Shown piece after piece: positions 25,992-34,490 of a stretch of 64,000 bases of DNA. The DNA is from Variovorax sp. PCZ-1 (GTDB lineage: Bacteria > Pseudomonadota > Gammaproteobacteria > Burkholderiales > Burkholderiaceae_C). Below the pieces are notes generated by a model. The model was given only the letters and a program-made list of their open reading frames with translations. It searched no databases and was not told the origin of the DNA. Location: NCBI RefSeq assembly GCF_018413605.1, contig NZ_JAHCDN010000004.1, positions 124,001 to 188,000 on the forward strand, written 5' to 3'. Numbering within the stretch: position 1 is the first letter of the stretch; the number at the start of each line of letters is the position of its first letter. The position numbers and the translations under genes are program-made.

Positions 25992-26774
25992 ATGAGCAAG
26001 AAAATAGGCGACGTCATCTTAGACGTGCAAAACATCTCCTTAGCCTTCGGCGGCGTGAAAGCGCTCACCGATATCAGCTTTGATGTGCGCGAGCATGAAG
26101 TGCGCGCCATCATTGGGCCTAATGGCGCTGGCAAGAGCTCGATGCTGAACTGCATCAATGGTGTCTACACCCCGCAGCAAGGTTCGATCACCTTTCGCGG
26201 CAAAACCTTCAAGCACATGGATTCGCATGAAGTGGCCAAGATGGGCGTGGCACGCACCTTTCAGAATCTGGCGCTCTTCAAAGGCATGAGTGTGCTGGAC
26301 AACATCATGAGCGGGCGAAACTTGCGCATCAAGAGCAATATCTTCTGGCAAGCCCTGCGTTGGGGGCCAGCCGAGCGCGAGGAAAACGAGCATCGCGCTA
26401 AGGTGGAAGAGATCATTGATTTCTTGGAAATTCAGGCTTATCGCAAAACACCGGTGGGACAACTGCCCTACGGTTTACAAAAGCGCGTGGATTTAGGCCG
26501 TGCGTTGGCGATGGAGCCTCAAGTGCTGCTGCTCGATGAGCCGATGGCCGGCATGAACTTGGAAGAAAAACAAGACATGTGCCGCTTCGTGCTCGATGTG
26601 AACGATGAGTTCGGCACAACAGTTGTTTTGATCGAACACGACATGGGCGTAGTGATGGATATTTCAGATCGCGTCGTAGTGCTGGATTACGGCAAGAAGA
26701 TTGGCGACGGCACACCGACCGAGGTGCGTAACAGCCCTGAGGTGATCAAGGCTTACCTAGGGACAGGACACTGA
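25992..26774 (+). CDS. livG: Branched-chain-type ABC transporter ATP-binding protein (LivG-like)
   Basis: 260 residues from ATG at 25992; an in-frame extension to 25917 runs into the R2 repeat and is not used. It has Walker A GPNGAGKSSMLNCINGVY, the LivG-specific long insertion with ARTFQNLALFKGMSVLDNIM, the ABC signature region LPYGLQKRVDLGRALAMEPQ, Walker B VLLLDEPMAGMN and the switch His in VVLIEHDMGVV. It is one of two cytosolic ATPases of this importer; livF at 30359 encodes the other. The gene is 2 bp before livH. Confidence 0.95.
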   Translation: MSKKIGDVILDVQNISLAFGGVKALTDISFDVREHEVRAIIGPNGAGKSSMLNCINGVYTPQQGSITFRGKTFKHMDSHEVAKMGVARTFQNLALFKGMSVLDNIMSGRNLRIKSNIFWQALRWGPAEREENEHRAKVEEIIDFLEIQAYRKTPVGQLPYGLQKRVDLGRALAMEPQVLLLDEPMAGMNLEEKQDMCRFVLDVNDEFGTTVVLIEHDMGVVMDISDRVVVLDYGKKIGDGTPTEVRNSPEVIKAYLGTGH

Positions 26775-26776
26775 TC

Positions 26777-27706
26777 ATGGGATTTTTCTTAGAGACTCTC
26801 TTAGGCGGCCTGATGGCAGGCATGCTGTATTCGCTGGTGGCGCTCGGCTTTGTGCTGATTTTCAAAGCTTCAGGCGTTTTCAACTTCGCGCAAGGCGCGA
26901 TGGTGCTCTTTGCTGCTCTGGCGATGGCTCGCTTCGCGGAATGGTTTCCACAGTGGACGGGCATTGAAAACAAAATCGTTGCGAATCTGTTCGCATTTGC
27001 CGTCGCAGCCGTCATCATGTTCGTCGTCGCTTGGTTGATTGAGCGCTTGGTGCTGCGCCATCTCGTGAACCAGGAGGGTGCCACACTCTTGATGGCTACG
27101 TTGGGCATTGCCTACTTCTTGGACGGCCTGGGCCAATCCATTTTCGGAAGTGCGATTTATCAGATCAACATTGGCATGCCCAAAGAGCCTTTAATGGCTT
27201 TTGAAAGCACTTTCCAAGGTGGCATTTTGATCAACAAAGAAGATTTGTATGCGGCAGCGATTGCTGCAGGTTTGGTGGCTTTGCTCTCGCTGTTTTTTCA
27301 GAAGACGACGACGGGCCGCGCTCTGCGCGCTGTGGCTGACGATCACCAAGCCGCGCAATCGATTGGTATTCCGCTCAACCGCATTTGGGTGATTGTGTGG
27401 TGCGTGGCTGGCGTGGTGGCACTCGTGGCCGGCATGATTTGGGGCAGCAAGCTGGGCGTGCAGTTTTCGCTGACGACTGTGGCGCTTCGCGCTCTACCTG
27501 TGGTGATTTTGGGCGGTTTAACTTCCGTGCCTGGCGCGATCATTGGCGGCCTGATCATCGGTGTGGGCGAGAAGCTCTCCGAGGTGTATCTGGGCCCCAT
27601 GGTGGGTGGCGGCATTGAGATTTGGTTTGCCTACGTGCTGGCTCTTGTTTTCTTGCTGTTCAGGCCACAAGGTCTTTTCGGTGAGAAGATCATTGATCGC
27701 GTTTGA
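26777..27706 (+). CDS. livH: Branched-chain-type ABC transporter permease (LivH-like)
   Basis: 309 residues with about eight membrane helices. The N-terminus LLGGLMAGMLYSLVALGFVL is the LivH pattern, and the EAA-like coupling region ALRAVADDHQAAQSIGIPLN with RIWVIVWCVAGVVALVAGMI is intact. The gene follows livG by 2 bp. It forms the transmembrane channel with LivM. Confidence 0.95.
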   Translation: MGFFLETLLGGLMAGMLYSLVALGFVLIFKASGVFNFAQGAMVLFAALAMARFAEWFPQWTGIENKIVANLFAFAVAAVIMFVVAWLIERLVLRHLVNQEGATLLMATLGIAYFLDGLGQSIFGSAIYQINIGMPKEPLMAFESTFQGGILINKEDLYAAAIAAGLVALLSLFFQKTTTGRALRAVADDHQAAQSIGIPLNRIWVIVWCVAGVVALVAGMIWGSKLGVQFSLTTVALRALPVVILGGLTSVPGAIIGGLIIGVGEKLSEVYLGPMVGGGIEIWFAYVLALVFLLFRPQGLFGEKIIDRV

Positions 27707-27730
27707 TCTGAAGCACAAGGAAAGAGAATC

Positions 27731-28807
27731 ATGTTCTACAGAGAAAACGGTCAATTCAAAACGACGTACAGCAAAGACAACCAGATCTTTGGTATCACGC
27801 AAGATCGCTACGGCATTGCCTTACTTTTGCTCTTTGCATTTCTGGCTGTGCCCATGTTGGCCAGCGACTATATGTTCAAGGCCATTTTGGTGCCTTTCCT
27901 CATCCTCTCGCTCGCAGCCATTGGTGTGAATATTTTGGTGGGCTATTGCGGGCAAATCTCGCTGGGCTCAGGTGCTTTCATGGCGGTGGGGGCGTATGCG
28001 GCTTATAACTTTTTTGTTCGCGTCGATGGCATTCCGCTGATTGCTGCGCTTTTGCTCGGTGGCGTGTGTGCTGCAGCTGTAGGGGTGTTTTTTGGCATCC
28101 CGAGCTTGCGCGTGCGTGGCCTGTATTTGGCAGTGGCAACACTGGCTGCGCAGTTTGTGTGCGATTGGGCTTTCTTGCGCATCAAATGGTTCACCAACAA
28201 TTCCACTTCGGGCTCTGTGTCGGTGGCAGACATGAACATCATGGGCTGGAGCATCAACAGCCCGGTGGATAAATACTTGTTCTGCCTTGGCATGGTCTGC
28301 GTGTTTGCTTTGCTCGCTAAAAATTTGGTGCGCTCGGCAATCGGCCGCGAGTGGATGGCGATTCGCGATATGGATGTGGCAGCGGCCGTGATCGGTATTC
28401 GCCCCATGTATGCCAAGCTCTCGGCCTTTGCGGTGAGCAGCTTTATCGTGGGTGTGGCTGGTGCGATGTGGGGCTTCGTTTATCTGGGCGCTTGGGAGCC
28501 AGCGGCATTTGATATCAACCGCTCCTTCCAACTCCTCTTCATGGTGATCATCGGCGGCATGGGCTCGATCATGGGTAGCTTTTTTGGCGCGGCCTTCATC
28601 GTGATCTTGCCGATTTTCTTGAATCAGTTTTTACCTTTGCTGGGCAATCTGGTGGGCGTGACGATTTCCACCGCTGGCATTGCGCACACAGAGATCATGG
28701 TGTTTGGTGCATTGATTGTGTGGTTCTTGATTGTCGAGCCGCATGGCTTGGCGAAATTGTGGAGCTTGGGAAAACAGAAGCTTCGCATTTGGCCCTTCCC
28801 ACATTGA
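27731..28807 (+). CDS. livM: Branched-chain-type ABC transporter permease (LivM-like)
   Basis: 358 residues, about ten hydrophobic helices. LivM-typical phrases are NILVGYCGQISLGSGAFMAV, FGIPSLRVRGLYLAVATLAA, and MAIRDMDVAAAVIGIRPMYA with KLSAFAVSSFIVGVAGAMWG. The N-terminal 30 residues are hydrophilic (NGQFKTTYSKDNQIFGITQD), as in many homologues of acid-uptake clusters. It follows livH by 24 bp. Confidence 0.95.
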   Translation: MFYRENGQFKTTYSKDNQIFGITQDRYGIALLLLFAFLAVPMLASDYMFKAILVPFLILSLAAIGVNILVGYCGQISLGSGAFMAVGAYAAYNFFVRVDGIPLIAALLLGGVCAAAVGVFFGIPSLRVRGLYLAVATLAAQFVCDWAFLRIKWFTNNSTSGSVSVADMNIMGWSINSPVDKYLFCLGMVCVFALLAKNLVRSAIGREWMAIRDMDVAAAVIGIRPMYAKLSAFAVSSFIVGVAGAMWGFVYLGAWEPAAFDINRSFQLLFMVIIGGMGSIMGSFFGAAFIVILPIFLNQFLPLLGNLVGVTISTAGIAHTEIMVFGALIVWFLIVEPHGLAKLWSLGKQKLRIWPFPH

Positions 28808-28933
28808 TGCCGCATTGAAAATTCTTAAGCCCTGGTGTCGCGTGCTCGCAAATACCTAGGCTCTCATAAATTGGTGAGCGTTGGAATGAGTGTCTTTTCA
28901 TTTTTGGTGTTTCAACTTTTTTAGGAGACTTGT

Positions 28934-30265
28934 ATGAAACTTCGTCAAATCACGGCAGCCGTTTTGGTTGCAGCCTCAGCGCTCGGCGCAGTGGCCACTT
29001 CTGCCATCGCGCAGGATAAAGTGCAGTTTTTCCCCAGCCTGACAGGCCGCACTGGCCCAGTCGCACCCAACGCCACACCGTTTGCCAACGGCTACGCCGA
29101 TTACATGAAGCTCGTGAACGAGCGCGGCGGCATCAATGGCGTGAAAACGCTGGTAGAAGAGTGCGAAACGGCTTATGACACCGCGCGCGGCGTGGAATGC
29201 TATGAGCGCTTGAAGGGCAAGCATGGCGGTGCAACGGTCATCCAGCCGCTCTCCACCGGTATCACCTTCGCGCTCACGGAAAAAGTACCCGTAGACAAAA
29301 TCCCCTTGATCAGCTCGGGCTATGGCCGCAGCGATACAGCTGATGGCAATATGTTCAAGTGGAATTTCCCATTGATCGGCCACTACTGGGTTGCGGGTGA
29401 CACCGTGCTCAAGCACATCGCTAACAAAGCGGGCGGCTGGGACAAACTCAAAGGCAAAAAGATTGCCGTGGTGTATCACGACAGCCCATTCGGCCGCGAG
29501 TTGCTGCCGATCGTGAATGAGCGCGCAGCGATGCATGGCTTCACGATTCAGCCGCTGCCAGTTGCCGCGCCCGGCGTAGAGCAAAAAGCCACTTGGCTGC
29601 AAGTGCGCCAAAACCGCCCCGATTACGTGATCATGCAAACATGGGGCGTGATGACATCGACCGCGATCAAAGAAGCTGTGGCAACTGGCTACCCTCGCGA
29701 GAACATGTTTGGCACCTGGTGGTCAGGCGCTGAGCCTGATCTGAAAGACGTGGGCCAAGCCGCCAAAGGCTACAACGCCGTGATGATGCAACATGGCGCG
29801 GAGCCAAATTCTGATGTGGTCAAAGAAATCCTGACCAAAGTGCACGGCAAAGGCCAAGGCACAGGCCCGAAAGATGAAGTCGGGCAGGTGCTTTACATGC
29901 GCGGCGTGGTGGGTGCGATGCTTGCCGTCGAAGGCGCGCGTGCTGCGCAAGAGCGCTTTGGCAAAGGCAAGCCCGTGACACCCGAGCAAGCACGTTGGGG
30001 TTATGAGAACCTGAACCTCACGCAAGCAAAATTAGATGCTTTGGGCTTCAAAGGTGTGATGCGCCCTGTGTCGACCAGCTGCGCTGATCACATGGGCTCT
30101 GCTTGGGCGCGCGTGCACACATGGGATGGCGCGAAGTTCACCTGGTCTTCTGACTGGCTGCAGGCCGATGATTCAATCATTCGCCCGCTGGTTAAAGCGT
30201 CCGCTGAAAAGTATGGCGCAGAGAAAAAACTCGCGCGTCGTGCACCAACGGATTGTGGTTCTTGA
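28934..30265 (+). CDS. ABC transporter periplasmic substrate-binding protein (LivK-like)
   Basis: 443 residues with AGGAG upstream and a clear signal peptide (TAAVLVAASALGAVATSAIA, cleaved before QDKVQF). The mature protein is a type I periplasmic binding protein: TGPVAPNATPFANGYADYMK, VYHDSPFGRELLPIVNERAA, and a WLQVRQNRPDYVIMQTWGVM segment. It is longer than amino-acid LivK proteins (about 370), as is usual for members that travel with acyl-CoA ligases and bind aromatic or other acids. A 126-bp gap after livM and a 93-bp gap with hairpins before livF suggest its own level of expression. Confidence 0.93.
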   Translation: MKLRQITAAVLVAASALGAVATSAIAQDKVQFFPSLTGRTGPVAPNATPFANGYADYMKLVNERGGINGVKTLVEECETAYDTARGVECYERLKGKHGGATVIQPLSTGITFALTEKVPVDKIPLISSGYGRSDTADGNMFKWNFPLIGHYWVAGDTVLKHIANKAGGWDKLKGKKIAVVYHDSPFGRELLPIVNERAAMHGFTIQPLPVAAPGVEQKATWLQVRQNRPDYVIMQTWGVMTSTAIKEAVATGYPRENMFGTWWSGAEPDLKDVGQAAKGYNAVMMQHGAEPNSDVVKEILTKVHGKGQGTGPKDEVGQVLYMRGVVGAMLAVEGARAAQERFGKGKPVTPEQARWGYENLNLTQAKLDALGFKGVMRPVSTSCADHMGSAWARVHTWDGAKFTWSSDWLQADDSIIRPLVKASAEKYGAEKKLARRAPTDCGS

Positions 30266-30280
30266 TCCGCTAGTTTGAAA

Positions 30281-30345
30281 GATGGTTGGCCGCAAGGCCA
30301 ATCATCTTCAAATGCAAGTGCTGCGCGCAGTGCTTGCATTTGAAG
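30281..30345 (+). promoter_or_regulatory. Two hairpins between the binding-protein gene and livF
   Basis: First hairpin at 30281-30306: GATGGTTGGCC, loop GCAA, GGCCAATCATC. Second at 30306-30345: a 40-bp near-perfect palindrome from CTTCAAATGCAAG to CTTGCATTTGAAG around CTGCGCGCAG. Neither has a T run. They may protect the upstream mRNA 3' end and reduce readthrough, raising binding-protein level over livF. Confidence 0.55.
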
Positions 30346-30358
30346 CAAGGTTCACTCT

Positions 30359-31198
30359 ATGACCACTCCCACATCTGCTGAAGCTAGCAATATTGTTCTG
30401 AACGTCAATGGCATTGAAGTCATTTACAACCATGTGATCTTGGTGCTCAAGGGCGTGAGCCTGCAAGTGCCGCAGAGCTCGATTGTGGCGCTGCTGGGCG
30501 GCAATGGTGCAGGCAAGACGACAACACTTCGTGCCGTATCCAATCTGCTCTCTGGCGAGCGCGGCGCTGTGACCAAGGGCAGCATTGAGCTGCGCGGCGA
30601 GCGGATTGAAAATCTCACACCGGCTGATCTCGTGAAGCGCGGTGTGGTGCAAGTGATGGAAGGGCGGCATTGCTTTGCTCACCTCACGATTGAAGAAAAT
30701 TTACTCACCGGCGCGTACACTGTGAAGAGCAAAGCGCAGATCGCCGCGAATTTGGAGAAGGTGTATAACTACTTCCCGCGCCTGAAAACCCGCCGCACTA
30801 GCCAAGCGGCCTACACCTCGGGTGGCGAGCAGCAAATGTGCGCGATTGGCCGCGCGCTGATGGCGAACCCAACGATGGTGTTGCTTGATGAGCCTTCTAT
30901 GGGCCTCGCGCCGCAAATCGTGGAAGAGGTGTTCAACATCGTCAAAGATCTGAACCAGAAAGAGAAGACCACTTTCTTGCTGGCCGAGCAAAACACCAAT
31001 ATGGCGCTGAAGTATTCGGATTACGGCTACATCTTGGAATCGGGCCGCATTGTGATGGACGGTAAGGCGGCTGATCTCGCATCGAATGAAGATGTGAAAG
31101 AGTTTTATCTCGGGGTGAGCAAGGGTGGCGATGGAGAGAGCCGCAAGAGCTTCAAAGATGTGAAGAGCTACAAACGACGTAAGCGTTGGTTGGCTTGA
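30359..31198 (+). CDS. livF: Branched-chain-type ABC transporter ATP-binding protein (LivF-like)
   Basis: 279 residues. Walker A LLGGNGAGKTTTLRAVSNLL, ABC signature region YTSGGEQQMCAIGRALMANP, Walker B MVLLDEPSMGLAPQIVEEVF and the switch segment TFLLAEQNTNMAL are all intact. It is about 40 residues longer than E. coli LivF, mostly in a C-terminal basic tail (FKDVKSYKRRKRWLA). It completes the transporter encoded from 25992 onwards. Confidence 0.95.
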   Translation: MTTPTSAEASNIVLNVNGIEVIYNHVILVLKGVSLQVPQSSIVALLGGNGAGKTTTLRAVSNLLSGERGAVTKGSIELRGERIENLTPADLVKRGVVQVMEGRHCFAHLTIEENLLTGAYTVKSKAQIAANLEKVYNYFPRLKTRRTSQAAYTSGGEQQMCAIGRALMANPTMVLLDEPSMGLAPQIVEEVFNIVKDLNQKEKTTFLLAEQNTNMALKYSDYGYILESGRIVMDGKAADLASNEDVKEFYLGVSKGGDGESRKSFKDVKSYKRRKRWLA

Positions 31199-31200
31199 TT

Positions 31201-31264
31201 TTTTAAGAGAAATTGGCCATTCGCCGGCTACAAGTCTGCGCGAAGTGCTATTAATTTAATAGTA
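31201..31264 (-). repeat. R1 element, copy 9
   Basis: TTGGCCATTCGCCGGCTACA, then AGTCTGCGCGAAGTGCTATT, then AATTTAATAGTAAG: reverse orientation, near full length. It lies between livF and the PaaK-like gene. Confidence 0.88.
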
Positions 31265-31299
31265 AGTAAATTTGGCAGAATGAAGTAGGAGTAAGTGCA

Positions 31300-32559
31300 A
31301 TGACTGATTTTTTTGATGCACTCGAAACACGCAGCCCTGCCGAACGCGAGGCTACCCATCTGGCAGCCTTGCCTGCGCAGATTGCACACGCGCAAAAGAA
31401 CACAACTGCTTTCGCAGAAATTCTAAAAGGCGTGGATGCTGCGTCCATCACGAGCCGTGCTGCACTGGCCAAGCTGCCGGTGACTCGCAAAACAGAATTG
31501 CATGAGCGGCAAAAAGCTTCGCGTGCAGCAGGCCAAGATGTGTTTGGCGGTTTTAGTAGCTTGCTACGCAAACCTGGCCAGCGTGAGATGGGCCGCATCT
31601 TTGCCAGCCCCGGCCCGATCTACGAGCCCGAAGGCAAAACGCCGGACTACTGGCGCGCTGGCCGCGCTGTATTTGCCGCAGGTTTTCGCGCCGGCGATTT
31701 GGCACACAACAGTTTCAGCTATCACATGACGCCAGGCGCATACCTGATGGAAAGCGGAGCGCATGCCGTGGGCTGCACCATCTTCCCCGCGGGCACGGGG
31801 CAAACCGAGCAGCAGCTGCAGGCCATTGCAGAGCTGCGACCGGATGGCTATTTGGGCACGCCGAGCTTTCTCAAAATCTTGGTGGAGAAAGCGCAGGAAG
31901 CCAATCAAAGCTTGAGCATTAAAAAAGGCTTGGTCGGAGGCGAAGCTTTTCCGCCGAGCTTGCGCGATTGGTTCGCGCAGCAGGGCATGGCCATCTACCA
32001 ATGCTATGCCACCGCAGACCTCGGCTTGATTGCTTATGAGACTTCTTCGCGCGAGGGCATGGTGCTCGATGAAGGCGTGATCGTCGAGATCGTGCGCCCT
32101 GGCACGGGAGATCCTGTGCCTGAGGGCGAAGTTGGTGAAGTGGTCGTCACCAGCTTGAATCCCGCTTATCCCTTGATTCGTTTCGGCACAGGCGATTTGT
32201 CTGCCGTGTTGCCTGGTCAATGTCCGACTGGCCGCACCAATGCGCGCATCAAAGGCTGGATGGGGCGCGCCGATCAAACCACCAAGATTCGCGGCATGTT
32301 TGTGCATCCTGGTCAAGTGGCCGAGGTTGTGAAGCGCTTCCCGGAAGTCTCACGCGCGAGGCTTGTTGTGAGCGGCGAAATGGCCAACGATCAGATGGTG
32401 CTCAAGGTCGAAACCGCGCAGGCCAGCGCAGACATCCAAGACAAAATCGCCAACGCCATGCGCGATGTCACCAAGCTGCGTAGCGAAGTGCAGCTGCTGC
32501 AAGTGGGCAGCTTGCCCAACGATGGTAAGGTGATCGAGGATGCGCGAAGCTATCAGTGA
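31300..32559 (+). CDS. PaaK-like phenylacetate-CoA ligase family protein
   Basis: 419 residues. PaaK-like layout: VTRKTELHERQKASRAAGQD, then GYLGTPSFLKILVEKAQEAN, GEAFPPSLRDWFAQQGMAIY with QCYATADLGLIAYETSS, and a C-terminal GMFVHPGQVAEVVKRFPEVS. The glycine/serine-rich ATP loop of true PaaK (SSGTTG type) is replaced by ASPGPIYEPEG, as I recall for the subgroup found beside liv clusters. Adenylation activity is therefore less certain than for the ligase at 23906. Position at the end of the liv unit suggests a role on the same imported acid. Confidence 0.85.
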   Translation: MTDFFDALETRSPAEREATHLAALPAQIAHAQKNTTAFAEILKGVDAASITSRAALAKLPVTRKTELHERQKASRAAGQDVFGGFSSLLRKPGQREMGRIFASPGPIYEPEGKTPDYWRAGRAVFAAGFRAGDLAHNSFSYHMTPGAYLMESGAHAVGCTIFPAGTGQTEQQLQAIAELRPDGYLGTPSFLKILVEKAQEANQSLSIKKGLVGGEAFPPSLRDWFAQQGMAIYQCYATADLGLIAYETSSREGMVLDEGVIVEIVRPGTGDPVPEGEVGEVVVTSLNPAYPLIRFGTGDLSAVLPGQCPTGRTNARIKGWMGRADQTTKIRGMFVHPGQVAEVVKRFPEVSRARLVVSGEMANDQMVLKVETAQASADIQDKIANAMRDVTKLRSEVQLLQVGSLPNDGKVIEDARSYQ

Positions 32560-32560
32560 A

Positions 32561-32627
32561 TTGCTATTATTTATATAGCATTCCGCGCAGTATCTGCGCC
32601 GGCAAAGTGCCGAAAAGGGCTTAAAAA
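32561..32627 (+). repeat. R1 element, copy 10
   Basis: TGCTATTATTTATATAGCAT, then TCCGCGCAGTATCTGCGCCG, then GCAAAGTGCCGAAAAGGGCT, ending TAAAAA. It lies between the convergent PaaK-like and rhodanese-like genes. Confidence 0.85.
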
Positions 32628-33164
32628 TCAGTTCGATGCCAGCTGCACTGGCAGATCGCGCTCCAGTAGGGCGCTGGTGCGCACCTTGCTGCCCGCCATG
32701 CGCGATGCATGGCTGGGTGCGTCAAAGTGCGTTAGAAATTGCGGGACGGGCGGGCGTGAAGATGCGTCGGTGGTGAGTGCATGTCCGCGCATCTGCCACT
32801 CTTGCACACCGCCAACCAACCAGAGCACACGACCCGAGGCAACTTGCGCTAGGCGCTGCCACAAAGCCTGCGCTTGAGGCTGCCCAGCATCGCCAACAAC
32901 AATGATGGAACGCGAGCTGTCCACACCTGCTTGTGACAGCAAGCGTGCGAGTTCAGACAAAGGCAGTTGTGCCGTATTCGTTGGCAAAGAAGCCGCTTGC
33001 GGCAAATGCCCTTGCGCGAAGGCCTGTGCTGAGCGCACATCCACCACAAACGCGCCTTGCGCCAAAGCAGTGTGTGCATCATCCGCAGACACAGGATGAG
33101 CCTGCCCAGCATACGCCGTGGCAGACAAGATCAGAGCAGCGAGCACAGTGGCAATTCGTTTCAT
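32628..33164 (-). CDS. Periplasmic rhodanese-like domain protein lacking the catalytic Cys
   Basis: 178 residues from the second in-frame ATG, which gives a clean signal peptide (MKRIATVLAALILSATAYA). A single rhodanese-like domain follows: DAHTALAQGAFVVDVRSAQA, then FAQGHLPQAASLP, then the loop IIVVGDAGQPQAQALWQRLA and VLWLVGGVQEWQMRGHAL. In active sulfurtransferases the loop after the central strand carries a Cys; here it reads GDAGQPQ with no Cys. It is therefore probably not a sulfurtransferase, and may bind a ligand or partner in the periplasm. It is divergent from the Bug gene at 33383. Confidence 0.82.
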   Translation of the reverse strand: MKRIATVLAALILSATAYAGQAHPVSADDAHTALAQGAFVVDVRSAQAFAQGHLPQAASLPTNTAQLPLSELARLLSQAGVDSSRSIIVVGDAGQPQAQALWQRLAQVASGRVLWLVGGVQEWQMRGHALTTDASSRPPVPQFLTHFDAPSHASRMAGSKVRTSALLERDLPVQLASN

Positions 33165-33344
33165 GGACGGTACTGTAAGCACTGCGGGCTCATGCGTCCA
33201 ATACAGAGTAGTCAGATGCTCATGGCTTTATGGCATAAAGCCGTAAGCCTATGATTTGCAAGGGATTTCGGGTAAATCCTGAGCCTCGGGGAGTGGGAAT
33301 TACGTATGCCAAGTTATGTGTTGGCGCGTTACCATGAACCTAGG

Positions 33345-33359
33345 CGCAAATCATTTGCG
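33345..33359. promoter_or_regulatory. Palindrome upstream of the Bug gene
   Basis: CGCAAATCATTTGCG is a 6-bp perfect inverted repeat with a 3-nt centre, 23 bp before the Bug start. A second hairpin, GGCTTTATGGCATAAAGCC, lies at 33224-33242. Operator or leader structure, by position only. Confidence 0.28.
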
Positions 33360-33382
33360 ACGCATTTCTTTAGGAGTTATCC

Positions 33383-34375
33383 ATGTTCACCAAACGCTTC
33401 ACACTCTTGGCCACGGCTGCCGCAGCACTGTGCGTGGCACTGCCCGCCACTGCGCAAGATTACCCAGTGGCCAACAAGCCCATCACCTTCGTTGTGCCTT
33501 TCGCTGCAGGCGGCCCCACCGACAAAGCAGCTCGTGATTTGGCTGTATCCATGGGCAAGACCTTGGGCACCTCCGTGGTGATTGAGAATGCCGCTGGCGC
33601 ATCAGGCTCTATTGGTGCCAACAAAGTGGCCAAGGCCAACCCCGATGGCTACACCCTGCTCTTCTTCCACATCGGCCAGGCCACCTTGCCCACCATGCTG
33701 CGCAACATTCCCTACAAAGTGGAAAGCGATTTTGAGCACCTGGGCATCGTGAGCGAGAACCCCATGGCCGTGCTCGCACGCCCCACCCTTCCTGCCAACA
33801 ACATGGCTGAATTGGTCAAGTGGGCCAATGACAACAAAGGCAAGATCAACATCGGTAACGCTGGCATCGGCTCTGCATCGCACTTGTGCGGCATGCTCTT
33901 TCAATCTGCACTCAAGGTCGACATGACCACCGTGCCTTATCGCGGCACGGCTCCCGCCATGACCGATCTGATCGGCGGCCAAATTGATTTGATGTGCGAT
34001 CAATCCACTGTGGCTGCACCTCAGCTCGAAGGTAAAAAAGTCAAAGGCTATGCCGTGACAACACCGAAGCGTTTGGCACCTGCCGTCTTCAAAGACATTC
34101 CTTCCATGCAAGAAACTGGCTTCAAAGATTTCGCTGTGACGATCTGGCAAGGTCTGTATGCCCCCAAAGGCACACCCGCTCCCGTACTCAAAAAGCTCAA
34201 CGATGCCCTCAAGCTCGCTGTGCGCGATCCAGATTTCATCAACAAGCAAGAAGCCGGCGGCGCCATTGTGGTGAATGATGCGCGCACCGACCCCGCAGGC
34301 CACCGCGCCTTCGTTGCCGCTGAAATCGCCAAGTGGGCACCCGTGATCAAAGCCGCAGGTGTTTACGCAGATTGA
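33383..34375 (+). CDS. Bug/TctC-type periplasmic substrate-binding protein
   Basis: 330 residues with AGGAG 8 nt upstream. The signal peptide is MFTKRFTLLATAAAALCVAL followed by PATAQ. Bug motifs are [60 protein letters not shown] and VPYRGTAPAMTDLIGGQIDL. It stands alone: the rhodanese-like gene is divergent and an intrinsic terminator follows it, so it is probably monocistronic. The ligand is unknown. Confidence 0.94.
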   Translation: MFTKRFTLLATAAAALCVALPATAQDYPVANKPITFVVPFAAGGPTDKAARDLAVSMGKTLGTSVVIENAAGASGSIGANKVAKANPDGYTLLFFHIGQATLPTMLRNIPYKVESDFEHLGIVSENPMAVLARPTLPANNMAELVKWANDNKGKINIGNAGIGSASHLCGMLFQSALKVDMTTVPYRGTAPAMTDLIGGQIDLMCDQSTVAAPQLEGKKVKGYAVTTPKRLAPAVFKDIPSMQETGFKDFAVTIWQGLYAPKGTPAPVLKKLNDALKLAVRDPDFINKQEAGGAIVVNDARTDPAGHRAFVAAEIAKWAPVIKAAGVYAD

Positions 34376-34399
34376 TTGTCAATCCGTGATCAACATCCT

Positions 34400-34422
34400 A
34401 GCCACCTTCGGGTGGCTTTTTT
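34400..34422 (+). terminator. Intrinsic terminator after the Bug gene
   Basis: AGCCACC, loop TTCG, GGTGGCT, then TTTTTT: a stable GC-rich stem with a UUCG-type tetraloop and a T run. It lies 25 bp after the stop of the Bug gene at 33383. Confidence 0.92.
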
Positions 34423-34468
34423 GTGGCCTCTACACTGATCAGCCGGGAAAACCCCATGAGCAAGAATA

Positions 34469-34482
34469 GTAACGATCGTTAC
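34469..34482. promoter_or_regulatory. Palindromic operator upstream of the TPP dehydrogenase/TRAP unit
   Basis: GTAACGATCGTTAC is a perfect 14-bp palindrome 8 bp before the E1 alpha start. A near-identical site, GTAACGAACGTTAC, lies upstream of the cupin gene (40561-40574). Both probably bind one regulator, the MarR protein encoded between them being the first candidate. Confidence 0.6.
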
Positions 34483-34490
34483 GATGTGGC

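Noticed and set aside
28836-28851. TGTCG-N6-CGCAA as a second Crp/Fnr-type site before the liv receptor gene
   Set aside because: Only one half-site matches the site at 23853-23868; too weak to call.
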